Positions 12,101-23,789 of a DNA stretch of 64,000 bases are shown in pieces. The stretch spans positions 6,489,805 to 6,553,804 of the forward strand of contig NW_023998455.1 in NCBI RefSeq assembly GCF_014805625.2, read 5' to 3'. The DNA is from Glossina fuscipes. Lineage: Eukaryota > Arthropoda > Insecta > Diptera > Glossinidae. Numbering within the stretch: position 1 is the first letter of the stretch; each line of letters begins with the position of its first letter. A program made the position numbers and the translations under genes. The notes under the pieces are model-generated. The model was not told where the DNA came from, did not search any database, and saw only the letters and a list, made by a program, of their open reading frames with translations.

Positions 12101-15100
12101 GCCTTGGCAGCATTTTAAATCCGCCACCACGTCAAATCGTCCGCTCTCGTTCAAGCGTACCAAGTCTTGGAGGTCCCGTTGCACCGCTCGAAAAAAATAA
12201 TTCGGCCATCTCCCATGCTGCTACTACTAATAACAATAATAGCCTTAAACTATCAACTTCAAGTATCCATTCTAATGGAACATTTCCCAGAGATTATGTA
12301 ATCGATTCACCCGTTCAGCAAACGACCGCAATTAATACAACATCTATAACAACTTCAACCACCTTAGTAACGAATCGCCGTCCCAAACTCATTAAACAGA
12401 AACAATCTCTTTGTGATGAGGACTTTCAACTGCCAGACGTTCCATTTCACATGTTAAGCAATTACAACAGCAAGCAGAATAGCGTAACTAACAGTCTTCA
12501 GAGCAAAAACAATACTATCGACATTCAACAAGAGCAACTGCAAACTCCTAATCACATTCAGAATTCAGCATTGTTCACACGGCAAGTGCGTAAGCAAAGT
12601 TCGCTGAACGAAGAGCTCATGGCTGGTAATCGGATACGTGAAAAAGAACGTGTGCGTAAGCGGATACAAAAGCAACGTTCACTAAACGAAGCATTTTTGT
12701 GTCGTTCGGCTATGTTCTCTAAAAGGCTACAGGTAATACGTGAAGGTTTTACGAACAAAATCAAAAACTCGACGGGTAGTCTGGAACGTGTCACCAAAAC
12801 CAATTTCATCAAAATTATGCAGAATTTAAAAACTTCCTCAAGCGACGAAATGGCTTCAAATGGTGTAGATACCATAAAAAAACAGGAAAGCGAGAAGCAT
12901 CAGCAACAAGTGGCCGCCCAAATTTGCACTCACGAGCACCATCATCACCATTATCATTACCAAGCTTCCCAAGAACAACAACAACAACAACAGCAGCAGC
13001 AGCAACAATATTTTCCCTTTGTCAGCAACTTTCAAAACCATCTACACCATTTACTACAAAAACCGAATAATTTCGTTAACAATGCGTCGGTAAAAAATTT
13101 TGCAGGCCCTGTAACCATTTGCAAGAATGTAGAGTGTGCCAGCGCAGGCTGTTATTGTACAGCTTATCATCAAGGTTGCAGCCAGTGCAATGCAAGCGAG
13201 AGTGAGGAAAAAGCAAGACGTCACTCTCGCGAATCGGGATCGGACTCCTCCAAAGATAATAGTTTGCAATCGGATACTAGTATAGAATCGGAGGATAGCT
13301 TCGCTTCAGTTATCTACATACCCAAGCCAGAGCAACACCAACAGCAACTTAATTATCAGAAGCAACATCAAAATTCTAATTCCAGTTCAAGTAATTCGTC
13401 TTCGAGTAACGGAGGAGGATGCTGTGTTCATCAGAATCTTTGTCAAAATAAGTGCGGCAACTCTATTGGTCCTAACCAGTGTAACAAAACGGAAAATGTA
13501 CCGTCAGTACCAACTTCACCCTTAATTCTGCCTTGCCCACCAACACCAGCTCATTCCCCGGCGGCTGCTCAGATTACTGTAACTTCTCCGCCGCATTCTG
13601 TGACTGCTGTAACAGCAGCTATGGCAATACTAACGCCTCCGCCAAAGAAAACTATAGAAAACCCAAGTTTACCAACTACTCAACCAATCAGTACGTCACG
13701 CTTCAATTTCGACGAAGCTCACATCAAAAAGCAGAATTCCGTTGAACGAGAAAAGTTTAAAAACTTGCAAAACAGTGGAGCAGAGCAAAAACAAATAATG
13801 GTAAGACCAGTTGCTAGTAAAATCACTAAAGAAACTATTAAGGACTTGCCGGTCATACCCAAATATGGTAAACAACCAGCCCTGCAATTGACTAAACAGG
13901 CATTTCCCATAGTAAGGCGTTCGTCAGCGTCAGCGGGCGCGGCTATACCCAACATACCAAAACTATTATCTCTCGAGATCTACAATCCGGCGATCGATGA
14001 TCTCGACAGTGATTCAAGTGAGCCCTCATCTCCCGATTCTGTGGATAGCGTCATAAGTGCTCCAAAATCAAATACTTTAAGTGCCGCTGCCAGCTTAGAC
14101 CAAACCAAAGGCAATAGCCCGCCGGACGATAAGCCAGATCAACGATCAGATGAATCTACAGGTATAGAAAACAATCAAGAGCTAAATGGTAACATCAAAA
14201 TAAATCAGTTGCACTATCGTAACGGAAATTTAAAAATTGATCCTGTTACTTCCCATAACATTATACTTAACGATGATGTTCAGAGCGACATTTTGCCGAA
14301 AAAATATGACAATGATACGAAAAAGACTGTCGCGCAGCCACAAGATTGTGCTGAATTTGCTGAACAATTAACCGCGCAGCTAATCCGTAAATTAGAGAAA
14401 AGGGATAGCGAACGCAACGAAGATCATGATGCAGATATTAGCAAAGAGGATATTGATGATCCGTTTAGTAATTACCGCAAGAGATTAAGCGAAAAGGACT
14501 TGATGGCATTACGAGACGAACTTAGAGAGCGTCGCCTAATGTTGGCCAACTTATCAACACAACCCAGTCTAAATCAATCGCCTGCGTCTTCCTCTACTTC
14601 TTCGCTATCCTCTCAAACCCGCAGTTTCACAATACAGGAAGAGGACGAAGACGATGACGAAGAAGAAAACGAACGTAGCTACTCGCTGCAATTATATGAG
14701 AATTGCAAAATATCAAAATTCAGCTACAAAAGAAATCATCACTACAACTTGCATCCAGAGACCGCTTATCTATTGCAAGATGAAGACTCTTCCACAAGGG
14801 ATGACGATGAAGAAGAAAATGACCAAATGGAGCATAACGTAATAGTGGAAGAAGACGAAAACGAAACTCAGAACGAGGAAAACTTACAACAAACCGTGGA
14901 TAAGTCGCGACAAGACGGAAATGAAATTTCCGAAAGGCGTACACCCGAACTCGAAGCAAATGACTTTGAATGCACTTCCTTAAATCTCAATTCCGAAAGC
15001 GTGCACGATGAGAATAAAGAAGCTAAGGCAAATGCTGATGAAAAAAGTGAATTGCAAAACAATCAATCCACTAAATCGTGGGAGCATTCTAATAGCTCAA

Positions 15101-15288
15101 CCGCATCCCTCGACAGCCCATCGCAAGGTGGTGCCACGACCCATCACCGCTACTACCATGTATTTCGTGAAGGTGAATTGGATGCTCTAATAAATCATCA
15201 CATAGCCAGCTTACACATAGTATCATCTTATTATGAGCGGGCCAGCTGGTGTATTGTCGCCGAAAAAGTACAAGTCTGGACAATATGA
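6194..15288 (+). CDS. fid: TRM9/ALKBH8-family tRNA methyltransferase-like protein (TRMT9B homologue)
   Basis: Predicted exons are 6194-6976, 11458-11865 and 11923-15288, giving 1,518 residues. The N-terminus (1-180) is Ser/Thr-rich with a poly-Ser run. The class I methyltransferase fold follows: SAM motif VCDVGCGSGRYL near residue 221, an acidic post-I motif (GVDR), then, across the first intron, CDNLELPFRDESFDA and AVIHHF (about 264-290) and VWALEQ (about 320). A Ser-, Gln- and acid-rich disordered insert of roughly 1,000 residues follows. The conserved family ending YYHVFREGELDALI ... SSYYERASWCIVAEKV closes the protein. The exon junction GGE|VALCDN restores the family motif in phase 0. TRM9/ALKBH8 enzymes methylate wobble uridine modifications in tRNA. 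The fly TRMT9B homologue is known for a role at the neuromuscular synapse. The insert repeats KQxSLNE-like basic-Ser motifs, possible kinase/14-3-3 sites (inference). Confidence 0.93.
7271..7312. repeat. AT dinucleotide microsatellite
   Basis: An AT run with one interruption, in the fid intron. Confidence 0.9.
9822..9848. repeat. ATT trinucleotide microsatellite
   Basis: About nine ATT copies in the fid intron. Confidence 0.9.
9930..10445 (+). repeat. Dispersed repeat, copy 1, with internal ~150-bp units
   Basis: This block aligns by eye with 20980-21560. Both carry repeated cores of the type ATTTTCATCATRAAATRTTGAAAATT (here at about 9944 and 10099). Both end with GAACCATTTTTAATAG, then AATTTCATCAAAATATCTC, then a GTAGGTTGAACAC-like stretch and a purine/ACAGACAG tail. 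It is a non-coding mobile-derived repeat, class unknown. Confidence 0.7.
11866..11922 (+). other. 57-bp in-frame micro-intron of fid
   Basis: It starts GTAAGCAT after GCCATACAA and ends CGACTTTTTCAG before AAATTAGCTGGC. Its length is 19 codons and it contains no stop, so the open frame reads straight through. Removing it joins RRAIQ to KLAGGRKHAWF, which restores a continuous domain segment. The 19 residues encoded by the intron look unrelated to the family. Confidence 0.8.
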
Positions 15289-18200
15289 GTGACTGCACAA
15301 TAATGAACAAGTTTATAGAGCGCAATTTTTTTAAAATGTAAAACATGTGTTGCCTGCGAACAATGGATAATTTTTTTGCACCACAAGTAGTTCATTATTA
15401 ACGTTCTTTTCCTTATTACACAAAGCAGAACGAAATCTGAAAAAACTTACTTTCGATGAGAGAGTTTCACGAACACAAGATCGCGGATTAGTTGCATATC
15501 GCCCACATTTTTCGAAATTTAAAAAAAAGGACAATAGCGTTAAAATACGTAAAATCTTATTAGTCTTCACCTCATAAATATACTGGAAATGGCACGCTAC
15601 AATCGGGGTATAATGTAAAAACGCGTTCGCTTCTTTTCAAGAAAAAATGCGAATTCGAACTTGTTGTTCACATGAAAATTCCAAAATAAGCGGAACATAT
15701 TTGTGGTATTTTTGCGTGAATGGAACGGTGGACAGTGGAATCTATTCTTAGAGGATCGTTTCCGATTACGGAATATATCAAATTTCGAATAATTCATATT
15801 TTACGTCACTTGGCCTCGTTAATGTTTCAAACCGATGCAGCAGCGCAGCTCATGTAACTTACGAAGTCGATTAGACTCATGTATTTAATTTATATGTCAT
15901 TTCCGATTACTAACTGATATCGGGAATATCGGTTCCCAAACTAGCTGCACATTATCATTATTTACTCATCATGGCTATGATCTGATAGCCAACTTTCTCG
16001 TATTAAATATGGAAATTTTATTCTAAATAATTCATGTTAAAATTGCGAAATTTTTTCATCCAAATATAATTCCGTTTGCTAAAATTCCTTGTCATTCCAA
16101 ATATTTCCTATATAACTTGTCTACAAGAACCTTTCATTAGAGTCATTAAACCCCACATTGACTTTAGCTTGTATGGACGCATACAGGAGCTAGATGGACT
16201 TGAGATAGACCTAGATTCTATTATAGCAATCGGTTCTAAATCGCTTTATGAATCTAGCTAAAATTTTTTGTTTGTCCGTCCGTCTTTGCGTCTGATGTTC
16301 AATTATTGCGTGCATTCTTCAAAATATTTAGGATCTAAGCTTGTCTGTCTGCCCATCTGATGTTTGTCCATGCAATTTTATATTCAAGCGGCAGGTCGAA
16401 TTGTTTAAGGTATTTTGACGTAAGACGAACTCTACTAAAAATGGATGCGACCACTTTTTCGGTCGCTTCCTATGTAACGCCCTATATTGAAAAGTCGTTA
16501 TGTGAATAACTACACTAAGCAAAGTGGAATACGGTACGTTTTTGGTGACTCTATAATTTTCTTATTTGTTTCTATAGTCGAAGCTGCTGGTAAGAAAATT
16601 TGCTTTAACTACTGGCAACTCGCACTCTCTCTTGGGGGCATCGTCTGCCTCATCGGCTTATTTTTCGCCCAATTTGCTTATCGATTTGTATATTTATATT
16701 AAAATATATTTACCTGACTGAGTGCTAATGTACAGCTTTAGAGTTTTTCATCATTTACTATAATTTTCGATGAATTATATTACATTGTGGCGGGCATTAT
16801 CATCAATATTCTAGCTCGCAATTGATTATTGAGGCAGAACAAGGTCTCACTCTCTCTTCACAGGGTCTCCGATGAGTATTTAAAAACAAAATTTCGCGAT
16901 TTTTGTTGCCCTCTCCTATTTTAAAAAAGTAACAAAAATATAACTCAATATAACTTTCGGGTGTGACAAGATATTAGAAGGCAATCTATCCACGATTATA
17001 GATAACCATTTGCCTATGAGAAAGCTCTTCTCTAGATGCAGTTGGATTTGCTCAGGCGAAATAGAAAGTATGTGTTATGCGAGTTGTGACAATGAACGAA
17101 ACATAGATTCATCATTACATTCCAGAGTCAAATAGGCAGTCACCTACCTAAGTGGCGAGGAAATTGCGAATACTCTCCAAGGCAAGAAAAGAGATAGTGT
17201 CACTAAAACAGCTACGACTTGTAAACTAATTGAAGAAGTCATGGGTCTGTCAACAGCGTTGCCACACATGTATTGAACCGGAGAGTTATTGAGCGACGTG
17301 ACATCCGGTGCACTTAGTTAGCTGAGAGAAGGGAAACCTTTCACATTAATTTCAAGATTATAAACATCGTTTCCACTCACAACGATAGAGAAAAGTAAAT
17401 GGTTTTCATGAATTTTAAGTTGAAGAAAACTGGTACGAATAAAAACATGTAAAAAAGAATAGAAAAGAAATTGCTTTAAATGATAATGCACTCATCCAAT
17501 ATTTTATGTACAATATATCTATCTAACGACCACCGCGTGTCATCTCTTGCAGTAATAAAAGAGAAGGGAAAATTAACAAATATGATTGCAATTTTCTTAT
17601 CTAGTTATTATATTAAAAAAAAATAAATAAATAAATAAATAAAATTTATAATTTTGAACAGAATGAAAAACTACACGTATCAATAAAAGTATATATATAT
17701 ATATGACTTTAACTTTTGCATATGAAAAAATATATTATTTAAATCTGAAAAGTAATTGAATGTAAAAAAACTGCATTTAATAAAACTTAAATACGTATAA
17801 AGATATTGGGTATCTCTACCTTTTGTCCATCACTCTTTTATGTATATATGTTAATGTAAATACAAAAATTAAGAAAAATTCCAAATTAATTGCAAGATGG
17901 ATGGATATATACTCTTTATCTACGATAACAATAATAAAAAATAATCTTTTTGCTGCCATTTCTTATCCAAAAAAAAAAAAAAAAATAAATGAAATAAAAA
18001 ACAATAAAGAATAGAAAACATTTTCGATAAATGTGAAAAATCCCCTTTAAACAGCTTAAAAAAAATAAATAAATAAAAGTAAAATAAAAAAGATGTGACT
18101 TGGAGATGTTTTTTTTACTCTAAACTGTTATCAAATAACGTTCTCTTTATAAGACGGATTAAGATTAGATTGAAACCAACCATTTTTAATATAATCAACG

Positions 18201-20979
18201 AAAATCTATAGTCATTTTATGTATATACGTATAACATATATATATATACGATATCAATATGCATGGAAGATTTCCTTAACATTTTGTTTAATATTCGAAT
18301 AAAGAAATCAAAAACAAAAAAAAAAAAGAAAAGATATGTTAAAAGCCAGATGCCTAACTGTGGGCGAAAGGTTTTTTTTTCTTACTTTACGTCGCTAAAA
18401 CTTATTCAATATATACGCCTACATATTATAAAATAAATATATGAAAAAAACATCTATTTTATGAACCACGACCATCATCTAATCAGATTAAATCTTTGAC
18501 ACCAATGAAATAAAATCGCACCAGGTGTAGAATTAATTCTTCTTGAACGTTTTCTTTTCTTTTGCTTGTGAGCATTTGTCAAACTATAACATCTCTCTCA
18601 TCTGCAAGTCACTAAAGACGATTGTTTATAATCGGGTTTTGAGACAAAAAGACCCCAAAAGCGAGAAAAGTTATTTTTCCCCCATTAATACAAATTTCTT
18701 GTCGAATTGGTGCAGATGGCGATAGCTAGATCCGATGCATTGTCGAAAGAGCATACAACTATGCGCTATCACTACGTGATGCTACTCGGAGGCATTTAGG
18801 CCATGCGTGTGTCAAAAACCCTAATTTTGTGATATGAGAAAAACCGCCAAGAGAGGCGTTAGGAACACAAAACTAGAATTTCGTAAGCTGTATTTCTCAT
18901 TCACCAGACATTGCTTCTTCTAACCGAAAACTGTAATAAAAGTGAATTCGAATTTTGTAAATTCTTCGTCGCATCCACCAGATTTGAATGCATGGCCTGA
19001 GTCTGCCTGAGTATGAGCTTGGGTTCTTATGATAGTTGACTTAAATGCGGATTCTTCCCGCGAACAATTGCAACCACCTGATTGCCCTTTCAGCGTTGAA
19101 CTCATATATAAATTTAACATATAATATAAATGAAACAATTCCTACCATTCTTTTCGTTCATAGTAGAAAAAGAAACGGCCGATAGGAAATTTCTTCTACA
19201 CCTGATAATCTTCACTTGATACCCTATAAATTCTATCACCTGAAATGAAGTGATATCTGCTGTTATATGAAATAATTTTTTAAGAGCAACTTTACAGAAA
19301 TATAGGCAGATGACTTCCAGCTTACGGAAACTAGTGCTTACTAGTCGTAGGCGAATGATATAAGAAAATTTACACTTTTTCTTTATTTCTTTCCACATTT
19401 CAAACGGATTATACCACACAAGTTACTTGTACTTGCTTGTGTTGGCCTACAATGCGTGATTTCGTTCTTTGTGCCATCAAACATGGCCTGTGAAGAGGAG
19501 AATGAACTCAATTTCGGGTTTCGTTAATCAAAGAAAGAAAATATATATATACCTAATTCTCTTTTTACACGATAAATGCTTTCCCAACAATTTCGTGTAA
19601 AAAAAGATATGGGCTAAATGGACAAATTAAGCTAGAAGAGCAACTGAAAAGCACAATCAATACAATACATTAAAAAATTTTTATTAGAGCTGACTTAAGG
19701 ATCTTTTTCGCGCTTACACATTTTAATTCATTAAATATCTCATATACAAAATAAATTAAATAAAATAAATTATACTATGAAAAGCCAAATTAAATTGCAT
19801 GAAAAACACATTACACACACATCTTTATTCTAAGCATAATTTAGAGAATCCCACCCATATACGCAGATAATCGACACAATCTAATTCAATGGTGAAAAAT
19901 ATAACGCGAAGAATTAAAAAAAATTCATTGCAATAACAAAAAAAAAAAAAATTTGTCGGAAGAATTCATTGAGAAAATAGCATAGCACATTGAAAATCGT
20001 GTGAAAACAATGGATTCGTGTAAAAGAGAAATTTTTTTCTTCGTGTAAAAAGAGTATTAGATGTATATAAATATATAGATATACAAATAAATTAATAAAT
20101 TTTCGCAAGTCAAGTCTGAGTCTTCTTTGTTTGAATTTTAAGAATATCGCCGAAAGATAAATGTTAGCGGACATAGAAAAAAAAATGTTATGCTAATAAT
20201 AAAAGCAAAAATTGATTCTTTTTTAAATTTTCAATTAAAGCGATAAAGAGTCTCTTTTTTCCCAACTCTTACTAATGTAAAAAAAAAAACTAAATTTCAA
20301 GAAAATTTTGTAATAAAATATTTTAAAAATTTTAATTAATTTTACGAAATCTGTCGATATATATATAAAGATCGATTGAAATATGTATTTCGAATGAAGA
20401 GTTGATCCATTTACAAAATTCCGGGACCGCAATTTAAAAAGTTATTTTAAATTTTCGACAATCAATTAAAATTAGGTTGAAGTCAAAATGATTTTAATCC
20501 ATATCAACTTCCGTAATAGGGTTAATTATTTATTGATAACTATCTATAACTCTCATATTGAATGCATTAACGTAATTTCATATGCAAGTATCAAAAAAGC
20601 AAAAACAGATGAATTTATTTAAAAACAATATTGCAGCCAAATAATACAGAAAACAGAGAAAGTAATCAAATATAACCAATGGATAATAATAAAATTGAAA
20701 ATTATTAAAAATTACTTTAACGAGTTTTTCTAATTCTTTTCGAGCTTTTAAAGCGCAGGTAAAATTTACATCTTCTTTAGGAGTACTTAAGTTACCTGAA
20801 GAGTTTTCGGTCTTAGCCGTAAAAATTGGAGCATTTTTTTACGCGTGCATTGGTAGGCAGTCTGACAATCGTTTCATTGGGGTCTATGTGAGTGGGGGAG
20901 AGTAACGCTGTTTACGGAGACTGCACATATCATCAATTTTGATTGGCTGAATTGAAGCCTGGCCGCACCGGCTTACTAT
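15289..20979. other. Non-coding region downstream of fid
   Basis: It includes the presumed fid 3' untranslated region, although no AATAAA was seen in the first few hundred bases after the stop. An AAAT repeat lies at about 17622-17644 and several short AT runs occur. Open frames are all under 105 codons, of low complexity and without recognisable motifs. No gene is supported. Confidence 0.6.
17622..17644. repeat. AAAT tetranucleotide microsatellite
   Basis: Consecutive AAAT units after an A-rich run. Confidence 0.85.
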
Positions 20980-21560
20980 ATAGGACCCAATTTTCATCAT
21001 AAAATGTTGAAAATTAAACTTTTTTATGAATGGCTTATTATATTCATAAGAAATTTTATATGGAGCGAGGTCCATGTGCTTCAAATTTGGTCCCCTTCAT
21101 TGTTTTACCAAATTACTATCGTGAATGAATTTTCATCACAAAACATTTACATTTAGAGCTTTTTGGTATATAAAGGTTTACATTTCCAGACAATCCTTAT
21201 ATGTGGTGGTATCCAAGAAATAGATCCATATAGATTAAATTCACTAAGATCGATTTCCTCGTCAATTTACTGTTATGAACTAATTTTCAAAATAAAATAA
21301 TTGAAAATTGTGCTAATTTAGCAAAGAAAGATTCATCTCTCGTAGGAACGAGAGAGGGCTCAAAAAATTTGCGCCAGCCGAACAAAATTTTTCATACCAA
21401 TGTTTAATGTCAAAATACTATTACTTAGCGAAATTTTTCAAGAAAAGTGGACCGATCTGAACCATTTTCAATAGTGTTCGCCTCCCGAAATTTCATCAAA
21501 TTATCTCAAAAGTTGTGACCTGCAGGTTGAACACATTAAAGTATATAGATCGATTCTGAA
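20980..21560 (+). repeat. Dispersed repeat, copy 2, with internal ~150-bp units
   Basis: Homologous to 9930-10445. The ATTTTCATCA-type core recurs at about 20987, 21127 and 21283, a spacing of about 140-155 bp. The same terminal signature follows: GAACCATTTTCAATAG at about 21459, AAATTTCATCAAATTATCTC near 21490, then CTGCAGGTTGAACAC. Confidence 0.7.
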
Positions 21561-22596
21561 TCGATTGGTGAAATAAAAGTTGCATCAGTTTTAAGTTATA
21601 TCACAATTGTTGTAGGATGTAAAAAGTAAGAAAGAAAATCAAAAAATTTAGCTTACATTCTCTATAATATTGGGTGAGAATTTTCGAATTTTTTCCTTTT
21701 CTCCACGTACTGCAGGACAGTATATAGGATGGGCGTGGGAGCTTCTATCCCTAAGTACACTATGTTTTATCAGCAACGCGCTAACCAGTCAATTTCAAAT
21801 ACTTTTACACAACGTTATGACTCTTAACGAATTTGACCAACTTTCAATATGAACCTGCCTGCAGTAACTTTAGAGCGGATATCTTCATTTTTACGATCAG
21901 GGCGTAAATCCACAGACACTGGAAGACGGAAGGACAAACATGCTTAGATGGACCCAATATTTAATAAGAAATACCCACAACATATATATGTAAATAATGT
22001 AATGTTTTCTGTGCTCGATCGATGTTTTCCCTCTTTCTACGGACGCTTATCCTTAGTATATATGTACACATTTTTACAGTTTCGTCTCTTCTAGTTTATG
22101 TGTAAAAAGAAGAAACCCAACTTTTTTTGCTTTTGGTGGCGTTCTGAGGTTACTTTGCACTGTGGATGTATCTTTCGACCGATTTGGCCCATTTTATATA
22201 TCAACCTAAGTGCAGCAAGGACTTTTAATGTTCCTGTCAAAATTAAAACCGATAACTTTAAAAGGTTTTTTACAAACATTACGCAGACGAACAGACAGAT
22301 AAGCGGAACACTCTTAAGACGAAGAACATATGTATTATATCGGTTTTGTAAAGCTACCTTTTGACTGTTGTTGATGAGTATAAAAAAACAAATATTTTTA
22401 AAAAATATTAAAAAATTTTAGCACCGAACTCCATCCCGCGAGATGTTTTTATTTAAGGGGAAAAAACAGCGCAGTACACAGTATTTTATTAATATAAATG
22501 TTTTCCAATTCGATAAGCGCTTGATGTTGGCGTCTAGCAAAAGAGGTTGTTTAGCTCCTAAATTTTATTTTTATTATCGTCGGCAAACGCACCAGT
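21561..22596. other. Non-coding region before tRNA-Ile
   Basis: Short stretches recall the tails of the dispersed repeats, for example an ACAGACAG-type run near 22290. No gene is visible. Confidence 0.55.
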
Positions 22597-22670
22597 GGCC
22601 TATTAGCTCAGTTGGTTAGAGCGTCGTGCTAATAACGCGAAGGTCGCGGGTTCGATCCCCCCATAGGCCA
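22597..22670 (+). tRNA. tRNA-Ile (anticodon AAU)
   Basis: 74 bases form a full cloverleaf. The acceptor GGCCTAT pairs perfectly with ATAGGCC, followed by discriminator A. The D stem is GCTC/GAGC. The anticodon stem TCGTG/CGCGA encloses loop CTAATAA, with anticodon AAT at 22631-22633. The T loop is TTCGATC. The T stem GCGGG/CCCCC has one C:C mismatch (positions 50:64). The internal A box (TTAGCTCAGTTGG) and B box (GGTTCGATCC) needed for Pol III are intact. It is probably functional. Confidence 0.96.
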
Positions 22671-22688
22671 GGGCGCGCATTCTTAGTC

Positions 22689-22698
22689 TTTTTTTTTT
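22689..22698 (+). terminator. Pol III oligo-T terminator of tRNA-Ile
   Basis: Ten consecutive T residues 19 bases after the tRNA 3' end. Confidence 0.85.
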
Positions 22699-22801
22699 AA
22701 CATTTTTAAATAATTTACAAAATAATTAGACATACTTAGGAGATACCTAACGGTATATATACTATTAAATAGTAGCTAGTTTAGCAACTTTACTAAAAGC
22801 A

Positions 22802-22901
22802 NNNNNNNNNNNNNNNNNNNNNNNNNNNNNNNNNNNNNNNNNNNNNNNNNNNNNNNNNNNNNNNNNNNNNNNNNNNNNNNNNNNNNNNNNNNNNNNNNNN
22901 N
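22802..22901. other. Assembly gap (100 N)
   Basis: Exactly 100 N, the usual placeholder for a gap of unknown length. Sequence between the tRNA and the gene array may therefore be missing. Confidence 0.99.
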
Positions 22902-23789
22902 GTGGTAGTCACATAATTTAAAAATATTTTATATATATTTTATTCTGTATGCAATACGTTCATTCATTGAGAATCCGATGAAACTTACTATGTTTAAAGC
23001 TACGTAAATGAAAAATCTTTGTGAGTAGGGAGAAGATCTTTTTTCTTTTTTTTTACGTCACTAGAACCTACTACCATTCTAACTAAATATATATTGCTAA
23101 AATTTTCTATTCTTTTCGACTTGATACGAAGAAGAAATTTGTTTAGTTAGTGTAGAATCACCGAACAAACCAAATACGCGGCGCGATTAAAATTCTTCTT
23201 ATTATTCGAATTTTTAGATGATAAAAAAGAAGAGCAGATATCGCAAACGAACGTTGCATATTAAGTTACTCAATAGCCGACTGCAAACAGGGGTAGTGCA
23301 TCGGTACGCTTTTGCGGCAGATCGTAGAGGCACGTTATGGTATCACAGTCGACGGAGGCGATATTAAATTACGATTACGATAGATCAAGTAATATTCTAG
23401 TTAATGGTAAAGGTTGTAATCGTGAAACCGCTTAACCAGATAACGAGTCAAGTCGTCTACCCAAAGGTACAAACAATTTTGCATCGGGATTGTACCGCAG
23501 TTTTGCGCTTCCATTGCAACTCTTCCCCTCACGTTTTCTTTCGATTTTAGTCGTTAGCGTTACACTCATTAAACCTGTCTTTTCTAGCTTCAGGGTTAGG
23601 TGCCTTGAGAGGTGAGTTGAATAATGATTTGATATGCATTGATATAATAGTCAAATGGCGAGAATCTCTTCAATTAATTTCTTGTTTTCATGAAATAAAC
23701 GTTGCGTCAAAATTGATAAAAAATAAAAAAAAATAAAAAAAAATAAAAAAATCTGTAAAATTTGATTCATTTGAACCTTAAAAAAAATC
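22902..23789. other. Upstream region of array gene A
   Basis: No gene and no clear TATA box. A-rich (AAAAAAAT)n-like sequence lies just before the start codon. Confidence 0.5.
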
